Assembly: GCA_036784855.1 (NCBI GenBank)
Contig: JAZDSV010000024.1
Span: forward strand, 124,001 to 188,000
Direction: 5' to 3'
Length of the DNA: 64,000 bases
Origin: Aphelidium insulamus
Lineage: Eukaryota; Aphelidiomycota; Aphelidea; Aphelidiaceae
The translations under genes and the position numbers were made by a program. Each line of letters begins with the position of its first letter. Within the stretch, counting starts at the first letter, position 1. The notes under the pieces are model-generated. The model did no database searches. It saw nothing but the letters and a program-made list of their open reading frames with translations, and had not been told where the DNA came from. This document shows positions 23,551 through 33,850 of the stretch, one piece after another.

Positions 23551-24605
23551 ATGGCCACGCGGGGAAATGCCATGCGCTTGCTGCAGCGGCGCCAATACAG
23601 CGCGCAGTCCGTGCAACGTGTGACCGTTATCGGGGCGGGGCTCATGGGTGCCGGTATTGCGCAGGTGGCGGCACAGGCCGGGCTCTCGGTGACCATGGTG
23701 GACGCGCAGTCGGCCGCGCTGGACAAGGGCCACGCCACCATCAAGTCGTCTCTGGCACGTATCGCCAAGAAAAAGTTTGCCGACAACGCCTCGGCCACCG
23801 CCGCCTCCGACTGGGTGTCGGGGGTGATGGCCAACGTGCAGGGCAGCACCGACGCCGCAAAGGCCGCCTCCACCAGCGACATTGTCATCGAGGCCATCGT
23901 CGAGAATCTGGAGGTGAAGCGGGCGCTGTTTGCGCAGTTGGACGCGGCCGCACCTTCGCACACCATATTCGCCTCCAACACATCGTCACTGCCGATTGCG
24001 GCCATTGCCCAGAGCACCAAGCGCTGCGCCCAGTTTGGCGGTTTGCACTTTTTCAACCCTGTGCCGCAGATGAAGCTGGTGGAGGTTATTCGCACGGCCG
24101 ATACATCGGATGCCACCTACGACGCCATGCTTGCTCTCGCAACCAAGGTCGGCAAGGTGCCGGTGCGATGCAAGGACACGCCGGGGTATATAATCTCAGT
24201 TATATTGTAATAATATTTATAATCTATACAGCTTCATCGTGAACCGCTTGCTGGTGCCGTATATGCTGGAAGCGCTGCGTATGGCAGAGCGCGGTGATGC
24301 CACGCCGCAAGACATTGACACTGCTATGAAGTTGGGCGCCGGCTATCCAATGGGTCCGTTCGAGTTGGCAGACTTTGTCGGCCTGGACACTGTCAAATTC
24401 ATTGCCGATGGGTCGGTTATTTTTGCGTATATAGCATACATGCGCCCCGTTGTATACCTTTTATCATAGGTGGAATAAGGGAGACCAGGGGCTGAAAGGA
24501 CACCCGATGGTCAAGCCAATTCCGATGCTGGAAGCGCTGGTCAAGGAGGGGAAGTTGGGACGCAAGAGCGGCGCTGGCTTCTATGACTACAGCAAGAAAA
24601 AGTAG
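23551..24605 (+). CDS. HADH: 3-hydroxyacyl-CoA dehydrogenase, probably mitochondrial
   Basis: Exons 23551-24185, 24232-24411 and 24470-24605 join to 316 residues, the usual length for the short-chain enzyme. It oxidises L-3-hydroxyacyl-CoA with NAD+ in fatty-acid beta-oxidation. An Arg-rich N-terminus ([19 protein letters not shown]) looks like a mitochondrial targeting peptide. The NAD motif [15 protein letters not shown] follows directly. The catalytic His lies in [16 protein letters not shown], with its Glu partner in the same motif. The C-terminal dimer domain includes [38 protein letters not shown] and the ending [15 protein letters not shown]. Nothing is missing. The 3' end faces the kelch kinase gene, about 100 bp away. 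Confidence 0.96.
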
Positions 24606-24703
24606 TCGGCGTCCATTGTATTTACAAAGCAAATACAATTATGACTAATGCGACCTTTTATAGTATTCTCTGACATAATTGCTGTTCTGAGAACTATTTC
24701 GCT

Positions 24704-27700
24704 TCACCTTGTCCACGCCTCCTTCTTGTTCAGCAAGAAATAGAGCAGCATGGCAAAGGAGAATATGTCCCCGCGGAATGCGTCGTCCATGTCAACGTCG
24801 TTGCTGCGCATGCGGAACCGATAAATGACCTCTGGCGCAGAGTATGAGATGGTCAGCCCGTGCAAGTTGGCAATGTTGAAGCCGCCAACCAGGCCGGCAT
24901 GCTTCGAGAATATGTTGGCAATGCCAAAGTCGCCCAGCACACACACCGCACCGCCGAACTCATCCTGGTCGATAAAGACATTCTCGGCCTTGATATCGCG
25001 GTGTGCCACTCCCTTGCTGTGCATGTACTGCACCGCGCCACAAATGTCCTTGGCAAACAGGTTGATCTGACACTTGGTTGTCATCATGCCGGCCTTGATG
25101 AAGCCGCGCAGATCGCCGCTTCTGTAAAACTTCATCACAATTGCCAGAGGTTCTTCGCACCAGCCGAGCATTTGCGAGATGTTTCGGTGTTTGCCCAAGT
25201 GGTGCATTACCGCAATCTCCTGGTCAAACGCTTGCGACGCCTTGATGGAGATGACGGACCGCATCGGTGCCACAATCTTGACAATTATCCTGCCATCGTC
25301 ACTGTTTTTGCGCAGGTCCGCCACAAATCCCTGTCCGATGTAGATTTCACCGCCGCCACCTTTGGCCAGTAGAGTTTCCCATCGGAAATCGCGACCGGCT
25401 TGGAACTGCAAAAAGCCTGGCATGGCAAACTCGGTGTCTTCCATCACTAGTGTGGCGGCGTTCGCCATGGTAGTGGGCGACCCGTACACTGTGCTGAGCA
25501 TCATGGCACTCTTGTTGGCATCTCCCGTAAGAGCCTGATTACTTTTGCCGCCTCGATCGCCGCCAACTGGTTTTGCCGACATGCAGCATCGCATCACCAC
25601 GAAGATTGCGATTATGACGACCACCAATACTACTACGGAAATTATCGCAATGTTCATCGTGGACACTTCTAGTCCCGCGACTATTGGCGCATTGGTTGCT
25701 GGGTCTTGAGTTTGCGTCGCCGTTGCTGTCGATCCGCTTGTGGTTATTGTGGTTGCCGTAGCCGCGGTTGTCACAAGATTACTTGTAGTGGTGCTTTTCG
25801 CAATTGAAATTGATAACGATGGTGATGTGCTGCTCGCTGTAGCTGAACTTTGTGCAAAGGACGAACTTGCCAGTGAAACTGACTGAGAAACCATACTTGA
25901 AGTGCCGGTGGAGTTTGTATGCATTATACTTGTGGACAACGATGCTGTACAGCCATTACACGATAGTCAGTGATCTTTCAAGGATCTCATACCTGAAGTG
26001 CTAGCGGAGTTTGTTGACGCTACACTTGTAATTGACGATACTACAAAATTTGAACTCTTTCATTACTACTCGATAACACTCACCTGTGCTGCTAATGCTG
26101 GTATTCTTGCTGAGTGTTGATGAAGCCGATGTGCCAATGACAATGGTGGTTGTTGAGGCAATAGCTGTCCTTGTAGAAGCGACACTAGAAGCAGTTGAAC
26201 TTGCAGACGAAGTTGCGGTAGTCGCATTGGAATATACGCTAAAATCCAACTTCCACATGTCGTCCAAATAGTTGGCAGCGCCAGTCAAGCCACCGAAAAT
26301 AATCGAAGACTTTTGGAATGCAAGCGGCGCACACCCGTATAGATTACGGCCCTGCGGGTAGGGTCCACTGGAAGGGACACCCATGGTGCCATAAGTGTTC
26401 GTCTCGTTCGCGCCCACAATCCACGCCCACTGATTAACGCTGTAATCAAACATCCACATCTCGTTCAAGTTGGCGTTGTATGCGGCCGAATTAACACCAT
26501 AGCCACGGCCTCCATAAAGGCTGAGATAGGTGGTGCCATATACCTTGGAGAATATCGCGGATGCTCGCGCACCCGGCGTATATGTGTCATTAAATACTGC
26601 ACTTATCCCAAAAACGGGCAATTGATTAGCGGCCGGTCCTCCCGAGATCCACTTCCAATAGCCAGATGCAAAGTCATAACTCCACATGTCATTGAAGTAT
26701 GCTATTCATATGTGTTATCAAGTGGCACCAAACTATAATATACATATGCATACCAGCACCAGTGCCAGTAAGACCACCAAACATGTACATTGCGTATGTG
26801 GTTGGGTGAATCCACGTGGTATGCATGTTGCGGCCACCGGGAAAGTTGGCACTGTTGTAGACAAGCTTGGTGTCGAATACGCTACTCACGGTTAAGGAAC
26901 TGACATTTCCAGCAAACCATGTCCATGCATTGGTGTCCAGATTAAATTTCCACATGTCGTTCATGTCGCCTAGTTACTAGTGTTAATAACCCTCCCTGGT
27001 AGAATGTTTGCTTACCGGTGGTAAAACCGCCCAAATCAGCACCAAAGCCGCTCATCATAATCAGGATGTTAAGTGATGGGTGGGCGACCATCGCGGCGTT
27101 ACGGCGAGTGGAGGGAAAGATTGTGCTGCTCTCGGTGTTGATTGTGGGTGTAGTGCCAGTTCCGCCGCCCAACCACGCCCAGTAGCCGCTGGTCGGGTTG
27201 TAACGCCACATATCATTGTAGCGGGCTGCATACTCAGATCTTGTTACTGGCACAGAGCAAATACATACGTCCTGAGACACCGCCAAACATGTAAAGGTAA
27301 TTGTCACGGGGGTTGATGAGACATGCACTGCGACCGAAGCCACCGGGAAAGGTTGTGCTGTTCTCCACACCGCGTGTTCCCGTCACCGCAATATTTGTTG
27401 GGTTCTCGGCCAGCATGGTCCACTCGCTGGTGGCCAGATTGTAACTCCAAAAATCTTTTTGGTAGCCAACTGTGGTTGTCAGCAGTGTAGTGACAACGAA
27501 CGAAATCAACGCGTTCACTTACAAGCGCCAGTCGAATAGCCCTGGCCACCGTATATGTAGATTTTGTAGTTGGTGTCGGCGACAGTGATGGCCAGACACG
27601 GCATCACGCGTCCACCAGGATAGATGGTTGTCGATGGCACGCCGAAAGTTCCGATCGCGCTCAGAGAGTTTGCGGACGACGTTCCCGCAATCCAGGTCGC

Positions 27701-27775
27701 GGTAACATTGATGGACTGTGCGCGAACATTGCAACACGATACTGCCAAGAGCAGTAGCAGCACGACGCGCAACAT
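24704..27775 (-). CDS. Receptor-like kinase with kelch-repeat ectodomain
   Basis: Minus-strand exons lie near 27775-27523, 27469-27269, ~27235-27016, ~26965-26753, ~26698-26085, a 47-nt mini-exon ~26039-25993, and ~25946-24704. The ATG at 27775 opens a signal peptide (MLRVVLLLLLAVSCCNVRA). The ectodomain holds about six kelch blades, with repeated FGG/YGG, YPGGR and NDMW...W.W motifs. A long Ser/Thr-rich stalk follows, then one membrane helix (IAIISVVVLVVVIIAIFVV). The cytoplasmic part has EFAMPGFLQFQAGRDFRWE and a kinase with GGGGEI, IVKIV, HRDIKAEN, DFG and SAPEV. This is the same module as in the GCC receptors at 1-6536. The domain ends after helix F with KKEAWTR; only 98 bp remain before the stop of the convergent HADH gene. 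Ligand unknown; kelch domains outside the cell are uncommon. Confidence 0.85.
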
Positions 27776-28007
27776 CCAAGATTTCTGCAGGTGCAGGTTC
27801 GCTGTTGGAACAAATTGGTGGAGGAATGGGACGAATTCCACCATGGCAACGAAGCAGGCTGTATGCAGCATCGCGATTGGCTCACGAACTTTCTGTCTTT
27901 GAGACGGACTCCGATTGCTAAGTTACACTGACTGTCTAAGTCACAGGCGGCTACCCAATTTTGAGATGTATGTACTGCAAATTTATTAGTTGTCTGTTGT
28001 TTTCATC

Positions 28008-28872
28008 TCAATGCTTCCATGAAGCCAGCAGGAAGGCGGTGGCGGTTGCAGCGGCACTCGCGATCACCGCCGTCGTAGTGTTCCACGAGGGCCACCATGA
28101 GGCGCCGTGGGCACACTTTTTTCGGCGCGCAGCGGTGCCGTGCGTGTCGAACTCGGCGCCGTCCTCCACATACCACTTGGCAAAGTAGTCATTCTGGATC
28201 CAGAGCAGTTTGTTGAAAGCGAGCACTGTCTTGCGCTTGGTGTCGGCGTCCAGGCCTGACTTCAGCAAGGCGTCGACGATGAAGCTGCTCACGAACGCAA
28301 ACAGTGCGTTGACGTGGATGTACTCGATCTGCATGATGCCGCCGTGTATAGTGTGCACCTTGCCGACGTGGTCCAGGTAGGCGATGAATTTGGCGTCGTA
28401 TTCGGCCGTGACCAGTTTAACCAGGTACTTGCTCAGAAAATCTTTGCGGAACTTTATCTGCTCGTTGTTGAATTCCAAGTGTTCCGCATCGCTGGCAACC
28501 TTTCCGCAGAAGCCGCTGTTGCGAGTGAGAAACACGTTCTGCGTGACGGTTAGCACGAAATTAAGTATGCGTAGAATAGTATAAAAACCGCACCTTTGTC
28601 AGATCGAATTTGAACAGTTGCATGTAGACTGCATCCACAATTGCTGGCACAAGCGGCGCCACTGAGACGAGGTTATTCACATGACATAAAGTTATAAACG
28701 ACACATATATACCGGCTGGAGCAGCCGCGTGTATGGCAGCAATATCGTCGGCGCCAAAATCGGCAAACTCGGCAATGTACTGGAAGCGGTACGCGTTGTC
28801 GGTGTACAGACGGGCACGGTCAACGGTCTTGGCAGCGGGCGTGGAGATGGTGAACGGCTTTGGAGCAGACAT
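28008..28872 (-). CDS. Protoglobin-domain protein with C-terminal membrane tail
   Basis: Exons 28872-28713, 28661-28594 and 28538-28008 join to 252 residues. The protein matches the globin-sensor (protoglobin) fold found in archaea, bacteria and many fungi: RLYTDNAYRFQYIAEFADFGADDIAAIHAAAP, VPAIVDAVYMQLFKFDLTK, FRKDFLSKYLVKLVTAEYDAKFIAYLDHVGKVHT and AFNKLLWIQNDYFAKWYV. The His of VGKVHT is the likely haem ligand by position. After the globin come a charged linker (RRKKCAHG) and a hydrophobic tail (TTAVIASAAATATAFLLASW) ending in KH. That looks like a tail anchor or C-terminal membrane helix. Role inferred: binding or sensing of O2, CO or NO at a membrane. Antisense open frames over the same region are shadows. 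Confidence 0.85.
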
Positions 28873-29224
28873 TTGGGTGCAGTTGTTGTTGTTGTTGATG
28901 TTGGTGATGCGGAAATTCGGAAGTGAACGTGGATGAGCGGTCTTTAAGTACCCGCCAGGAACGTGTGAATTGTTTGCACATTGTTTCGTCCATTTCGTTC
29001 TGGCTCCTGTTCTGGCCGGGCGACAAACGTGTGTTTCATCCGGTGCGTCAGATCGAGTCGACGTGATTCGAGGTTGCGTGCTGGTTAACTGTTTTTGTTT
29101 GTGCCCCTGTTCGATTGTGTGGGCTGTGTGCCGCACGCAGCGTGCGCAAGAGAGTGCATGGGTCATTCAGTAAAGTATTAAATGCGCCCATTGTATTATC
29201 ATTATTACGGGTGTAGCAATTTTA

Positions 29225-30668
29225 ATGTCGTCATTTATTCGCGCTGGGGTGGAGCCAACGGTCCATGCCATTGAGCTATTTATCAATGTCCAGCCGACCA
29301 TGTCGCCGATTGGAAGCTACAGCTTTGAGTTGACTATTAGGTAGCTTATGAGTGCCAGCCTTGAGATGAAGTGCATAACATGAACTAAATATCTTGAGAA
29401 TTAAACGTATATCAGTCATTGCTTCTCGTTGAATGCAAACAGTCCCACTGTTTCACTGCCAATAATGCTGCACAGCATCACCAATGACCGCGCCGACCAG
29501 GCACCCATGACTGCGGAGGAGGCCACAAGACTCTCTGAAGCCATGAAAGATCCCCACTTTCGACAGATGCTGACCGAGTACGCCCAGGAAATGCGTGACC
29601 CGGACGTGAGACGAGTACGCCGAATAAGTATGTATCAGAGATATGTCCTCACATCACCATACAACAGCAATACGAGGCGGACATACAGCAGATGGAGGCT
29701 GAGCGAGGAATGCTTATTGAATGGGTCCGTCCCAAACCAGCTTTTGTCATCAAGACGCTGGTTGGGGGCGGCGGCAAGGATTTAGCAGATGCGGATTCGC
29801 AAAAGCTCTTCATCAACATATGTGCATCTGACGGACTGGAGCCAGCTGCACCTGGCCACTCTGCTGGACAGTGGTCTATTCCATATACGATGAGTGCCAA
29901 GCCGCGCCGTGATCTAGATCGAGGTAGTCTAGATTAAGAATGGTCACAATTTCGGTGTGACACAGCATGTGTAGAGGGAAGAACATGCTTGGTGCTGGAC
30001 TGCGTCTTTCATCCCGACACGCTCGCACGAGCTGGGCTGGTAGACAGCAAAAGCTACAGTGACAATTCAGACGAGTTTACTGCTGTGAACATGAAGACTC
30101 GGCAATCACCGTTCTTCATGTGCCTTGTTGACACGGCATTAGATGCTGTATGCGAACGGATCAAACCTGCACACCTGATCGATCGTACAGCATACAGTTT
30201 ACCGCGTATGCGCTGTAAAGGCGAACCGGAACAAACTGTATTCCGATCTCGGCGGCCTGATGCTGCCGATAGTATAAAGCAGCAACAGCAGATTGAAAAA
30301 CGGACTACGCAACAACCAGACGGCCCGATGATGACACCCAAGTACCAGATTATTCATCGCGAGCACGTCGACTTGGCGGATAATATAACGCAAACCACTA
30401 AACCTCGACGACCAAAAGAACTAGTTGTCCGCATCGATCTCCCACTGATTGTACGTGACACCTCATATTCATACCCTTATAAATCTCTATGTAGAGGCAA
30501 ATGTCGGAAATTAATGTGGAGGTGAAGGAACATCGCGTGGAGCTGCGTGCTGGTCGGCTCTATGAGCTGAGCGTGACTTTACCGCATCCCGTTGATGAAA
30601 GTTGCGGGTCAGCGAAATTTGATTCGGCGAAGAAGCAACTTCAGCTCATCTTGCCTGTCACGGAATAA
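29225..30668 (+). CDS. PIH1-domain protein of the DNAAF2/Kintoun type
   Basis: Exons 29225-29340, 29416-29614, 29668-29923, 29975-30450 and 30495-30668 join in frame to 406 residues. PIH1 proteins are HSP90/R2TP co-chaperones; the Kintoun branch pre-assembles axonemal dynein arms. Diagnostic segments: EEATRLSEAMKDPHFRQML, RRQYEADIQQMEAERG, WVRPKPAFVIKT, LFINICASDGLEPA, WSIPYTMSAKPRRDLDREG, CLVLDCVFHPDTLARAG, and a C-terminal CS-like domain (VEVKEHRVELRAGRLYELS, AKFDSAKKQLQLILPV). The first exon is supported only by an in-frame splice; the ATG at 29465 is an alternative start giving a shorter N-terminus. Presence of this gene implies motile flagella at some life stage. Confidence 0.85.
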
Positions 30669-30693
30669 ATGCTTGTAATTACCAACTCTTATG

Positions 30694-30715
30694 TATATAT
30701 ATATATATATATATA
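30694..30715. repeat. TA dinucleotide microsatellite
   Basis: About eleven TA units between the DNAAF2-like stop and the next promoter. Similar TA runs occur at 33420-33443 (inside the last YIF1 intron) and around 45612-45640 (5' of the CH-domain gene). Confidence 0.9.
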
Positions 30716-30834
30716 CAATATGTGTGCGCTGTATGAACATGTTGCCGTGTATGACAAAACAATGAATCGGTAATTGACAGATGTTGCCACAATTAACACC
30801 GTGTTGCCGTGGATTGACACATATTCAACGCGGC

Positions 30835-30842
30835 TATAAAAG
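30835..30842 (+). promoter_or_regulatory. TATA box of the Ala/Gly-rich secreted protein gene
   Basis: TATAAAAG lies 112 bp before the ATG at 30947. Spacing and sequence are like the TATA boxes of the two expansin-like genes at 38246 and 39387. Confidence 0.75.
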
Positions 30843-30946
30843 CGCGTACAATGCCCTCTCACACAGCATCCACAGCAACTACATCTACAGATCTCTTTCT
30901 ATATCCACAAGTACCCAGAACTTCTACTACAACTACAACTACCAGC

Positions 30947-31672
30947 ATGAAGTCCATGATGATTGTGTCGGCCCTGATGAGCACCATGATTGCCGTCAAT
31001 GCTACGGCAGTGTCGGGCAGCAGCGACACGGTGCAGGTTACCGATGGTGTGGATGTGCTGGGCAACGGTGCTGCCGTGGTTGACGGTACGTACGTGCCAG
31101 GCACGTCTGTCCAGGGATCCGTGGCCGCAAACGGTGTCGGCACTGCCAATGTTGACGGTTTCGGCGCTGTCACTGTCAAGGGTGCCGTGCAGGCCGCGGG
31201 TCACGCCGACGCGACCGGTGCTCAGGTGCAGGCCGCTCTGAACGGTGAGGCCAGCGGTCCGTACGGTCTGAATGCCCGTGGTGCCGCGGCCGGTAGCGCG
31301 TTCGTTGACGCGAATGCAGGCACGGCCGGTGTCGCCGGCGCCGTCAATGGTGAGGCCGGTGTGCTGGGCAACCAGATCCGCGGTGCCGCTGACGGCAGTG
31401 CCAGCGGTGACCTGAGCGGCAAGTTCAAGGTTGCCGGCGCGGCCAACGGGTGCCTGAAGCGCGCCAACGGTAGCTCTGACTGTTATACTGCCAGCGGTGT
31501 CTACCTGGGCACTGTGAATGCCGACGGTACCACCACCGGCTTTGGCAGTGGCAGCAGCACTGGCAGCGGTACAGTGGATACTAAATCTACAACAACAACC
31601 AGCGGCGCTGTGTCGGTGATCAAGGGCACGCTGTCTGCGCTGGCCGTGTTTGCAGCTGCTCTCCTGGTCTAA
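30947..31672 (+). CDS. Secreted Ala/Gly/Val-rich repeat protein, probably GPI-anchored
   Basis: Intronless, 241 residues. The ATG at 30947 gives a signal peptide (MKSMMIVSALMSTMIAVNATA); the in-frame ATG at 30851 lies close to the TATA box and would add a Ser/Thr-rich leader. The mature part is built of loose repeats rich in Gly, Ala, Val, Asn and Asp (NGEASG, NGEAGV, GAADGSASG, GAANG) with only two cysteines (NGCLKRANGSSDCY). A Ser/Thr/Gly linker precedes a hydrophobic C-terminus (LSALAVFAAALLV), which suits a GPI signal. Codon use is strongly biased to C- or G-ending codons (GGTGCC, GCCGGC), which with the TATA box suggests high expression. No enzyme motif is visible. I infer a wall or surface structural protein and recognise no named family. 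Confidence 0.75.
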   Translation: MKSMMIVSALMSTMIAVNATAVSGSSDTVQVTDGVDVLGNGAAVVDGTYVPGTSVQGSVAANGVGTANVDGFGAVTVKGAVQAAGHADATGAQVQAALNGEASGPYGLNARGAAAGSAFVDANAGTAGVAGAVNGEAGVLGNQIRGAADGSASGDLSGKFKVAGAANGCLKRANGSSDCYTASGVYLGTVNADGTTTGFGSGSSTGSGTVDTKSTTTTSGAVSVIKGTLSALAVFAAALLV

Positions 31673-31744
31673 ATGCAGGGACAGTCGGACATATGATACA
31701 AATAAATAAATTCTTCTTATTACTTTCCGTGTCCGGTCTTGTAA

Positions 31745-31798
31745 TTACAATAAAAGCGACATGACGTATTTGCAGAAGTATTGTCGCTTTTATTGTAA
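31745..31798. repeat. Perfect 17-bp inverted repeat containing AATAAA on both strands
   Basis: Left arm 31745-31761 and right arm 31782-31798 are exact reverse complements, separated by a 20-nt spacer. Each arm reads CAATAAAAGCG on its own strand. It lies 73 bp after the stop of the Ala/Gly-rich protein gene, so it could be a symmetrical 3'-end/polyadenylation element or an RNA hairpin. Confidence 0.8.
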
Positions 31799-32350
31799 CC
31801 ACAAGTTATACATGCACTGCAATCATCGCTGGACAGCTCATGCGTATAATGTGCGTAGAATGAGTAAGTGGAAAATAATCAAGGGTCATGGTGACCATTT
31901 GCTCCCAATTATCATGGAGAGAAACAACAAGTAATATTATTAATTACATATTATTATACATATTCATATTATAGATATTAATTACAGCTGGCGAGAAGCG
32001 AAACTGGTGGCTCAGCGTGTGCTAATTTATACATATCAACGTGTGTTGTAGTTCTATAGCCATAGACATAAATTGTTACTTGTCTATAATCTCTGCGATT
32101 TCAGTACATTAACAAAAATGCCGCTTTGAGCCGCGAGAAAGCACCATTATCCTGATTATCATGGTCCGAAAATTGTCTGAAGGATAACTCGAATTGCGTA
32201 GGATAACTCGAATTGCTGAAGTCTCACAAGAATGGCATGTCCATAAAAACAGGAAATGTAGCGAGTGATGACACACACTTAACCATTTTAAAGGCTTATG
32301 TATAAACATATCTGCAATCCGTGTCAAAATCGCGGTGACTGCTGAATCAA
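31799..32350. other. AT-rich intergenic region with a small tandem repeat
   Basis: No convincing gene. Contains a duplicated 17-mer, AGGATAACTCGAATTGC, at 32181-32197 and 32200-32216 (period 19), about 140-170 bp before the YIF1 start, and a short palindrome GGTCA-TGG-TGACC near 31885. I could not support an snRNA, snoRNA or tRNA here. Confidence 0.5.
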
Positions 32351-33667
32351 ATGAGCCAGCAACAGCAGCGCCCTCCGCAAGCCTACTCGGTGCCTCCACA
32401 GCAGCAGCAACAACAACAGCAACAGCAACAGCAACAATATGCGCAACAACCAATGATGCAACCGCAGAGCTACGGCATACCGGTTCAACCTCAGCAGCAG
32501 CAGCAGCAGCAACCGCAGCAACCACTCTTCTCCACGGGAGGCGCGCTCCAAACCGCCGCCGCCCAGGTGATGATGAACCCGGACGCCTGGCAGTCCATAT
32601 CTACACAGGCCTGGGGTGCCGGCCAGACGTACATGCAACAGAATGTACGTCTATAGAGTACATTTAGACACCCCCCCCTCTATGACTAAATGCACTCGCG
32701 CCCGCAGCTGAAAGGCTGGATCGACTGGGAGCCGTGGCGCTGCTACTGGAACGTGTCCAATGGCTATGTGTTCAATAAGCTGCGTCTGGTCCTGTTTCCC
32801 TTCAGGCACAAGGTATGTAAATTTGCCGCCTTTTGATGAGCTATTTCAACTTGACCGTATACTCAATGCATATAGCATTGGGACAGGATGGTGGTGCGCT
32901 CTGAACTCAATGGACAGCTGGAGGGATATAAGCCGCCCAGGTTTGATGTCAATGCACCGGATCTCTACATTCCCGGTGGGTTATATGCACAATTTGCAGT
33001 ATGTAATACATGTGTGTGTATCTCATCACTGACAGTGATGGCGTTTGTGACGTACACGCTGCTGGTCGGCATCTCCATGGGCATGGAAGACCGATTCAAA
33101 CCAGAGATACTGACCATGACGGCGTCCACTGCACTATTCTTCACCGTGGTGCAAGTGCTGTTTCTGCGGCTGGGCATGTACCTGCTCAACATCCAACCGA
33201 ACGACATGCCCATCCTGCTCACGGATCTCGTCAGCTATTGTGGCTATCAGTACATTAGGTAATATATACAAGCATTTGTCTGTGCATATGTCTCACACGG
33301 TTTGCTCAGTATTATATTTGTCCAGCTGTGCGGCATAGCTGTCAAGAATGGCTGGCTGCGGTTTGGGCTCTTTTCCTATGTCGCCCTGTCACTGGCGTGG
33401 TTCACTGTGCGTAGTTGATATATATATATATATATATATATATGCATGTACATATGATGTACTTTTGTGTATCTGCATCGCATGTTTTTCATTATTTATA
33501 AATATTATTGACACTGATTGTAGTTGAGGACACTGCGCCATGTGGTGCTGCCCAGTGCCGATGCAACCGCGATTATACCGACCGCGGCGTCGGCAAACCG
33601 GAAACGCAAAGTGTATTTTCTCTTTGTGCTGCTGCAGATGTTTAGCGTGTGGTGGCTGCTGCGGTGA
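32351..33667 (+). CDS. YIF1: YIF1-family Golgi membrane protein
   Basis: Six exons (32351-32644, 32708-32812, 32876-32975, 33036-33258, 33310-33406, 33524-33667) join in frame to 320 residues. YIF1 partners YIP1 in ER-to-Golgi vesicle traffic. Family motifs: NGYVFNKLRLVLFPFRHK, DVNAPDLYIPVMAFVTYTLLVG, MEDRFKPEILTMTAS, LVSYCGYQYISIIFVQLCG and several C-terminal membrane helices. The cytoplasmic N-terminus is an unusually long Gln-rich tract (two polyQ runs within residues 1-60, written with mixed CAG/CAA codons). The last intron carries a TA microsatellite. The final exon reads LRTLRHVVLPSADA and ends in VLLQMFSVWWLLR. Confidence 0.92.
33420..33443. repeat. TA microsatellite inside a YIF1 intron
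   Basis: A pure TA run just after the donor site at 33407 in the fifth intron of the YIF1 gene. Confidence 0.85.
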
Positions 33668-33850
33668 TTTTGCTGCATTAAAGGAAAAAAAACAGTAAAC
33701 TGGCATACAACATTGAATATCTAATTTGTATTCATTGCTTTATAATATTCATTTGCTTTCAAGATAATATATGCGCAACGTATGTATGTATGTCTGTCTG
33801 TGTATATAGGTCAACCACGCTTGTTTGTTCAGCGAGACTTCACCGCGGCG

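Noticed and set aside
28561-29166. 201-codon minus-strand open frame upstream of the protoglobin
   Set aside because: Its end is the protoglobin first exon plus intron; the start lacks the conserved globin context and the ATG at 28872 fits the family.
31745-31798. tRNA or miniature transposon
   Set aside because: No cloverleaf or B-box sequence, and no target-site duplication at the ends.
32399-32510. CAG/CAA run as a non-coding microsatellite
   Set aside because: It is in frame within the YIF1 N-terminus and mixes CAA with CAG, so it encodes polyglutamine.
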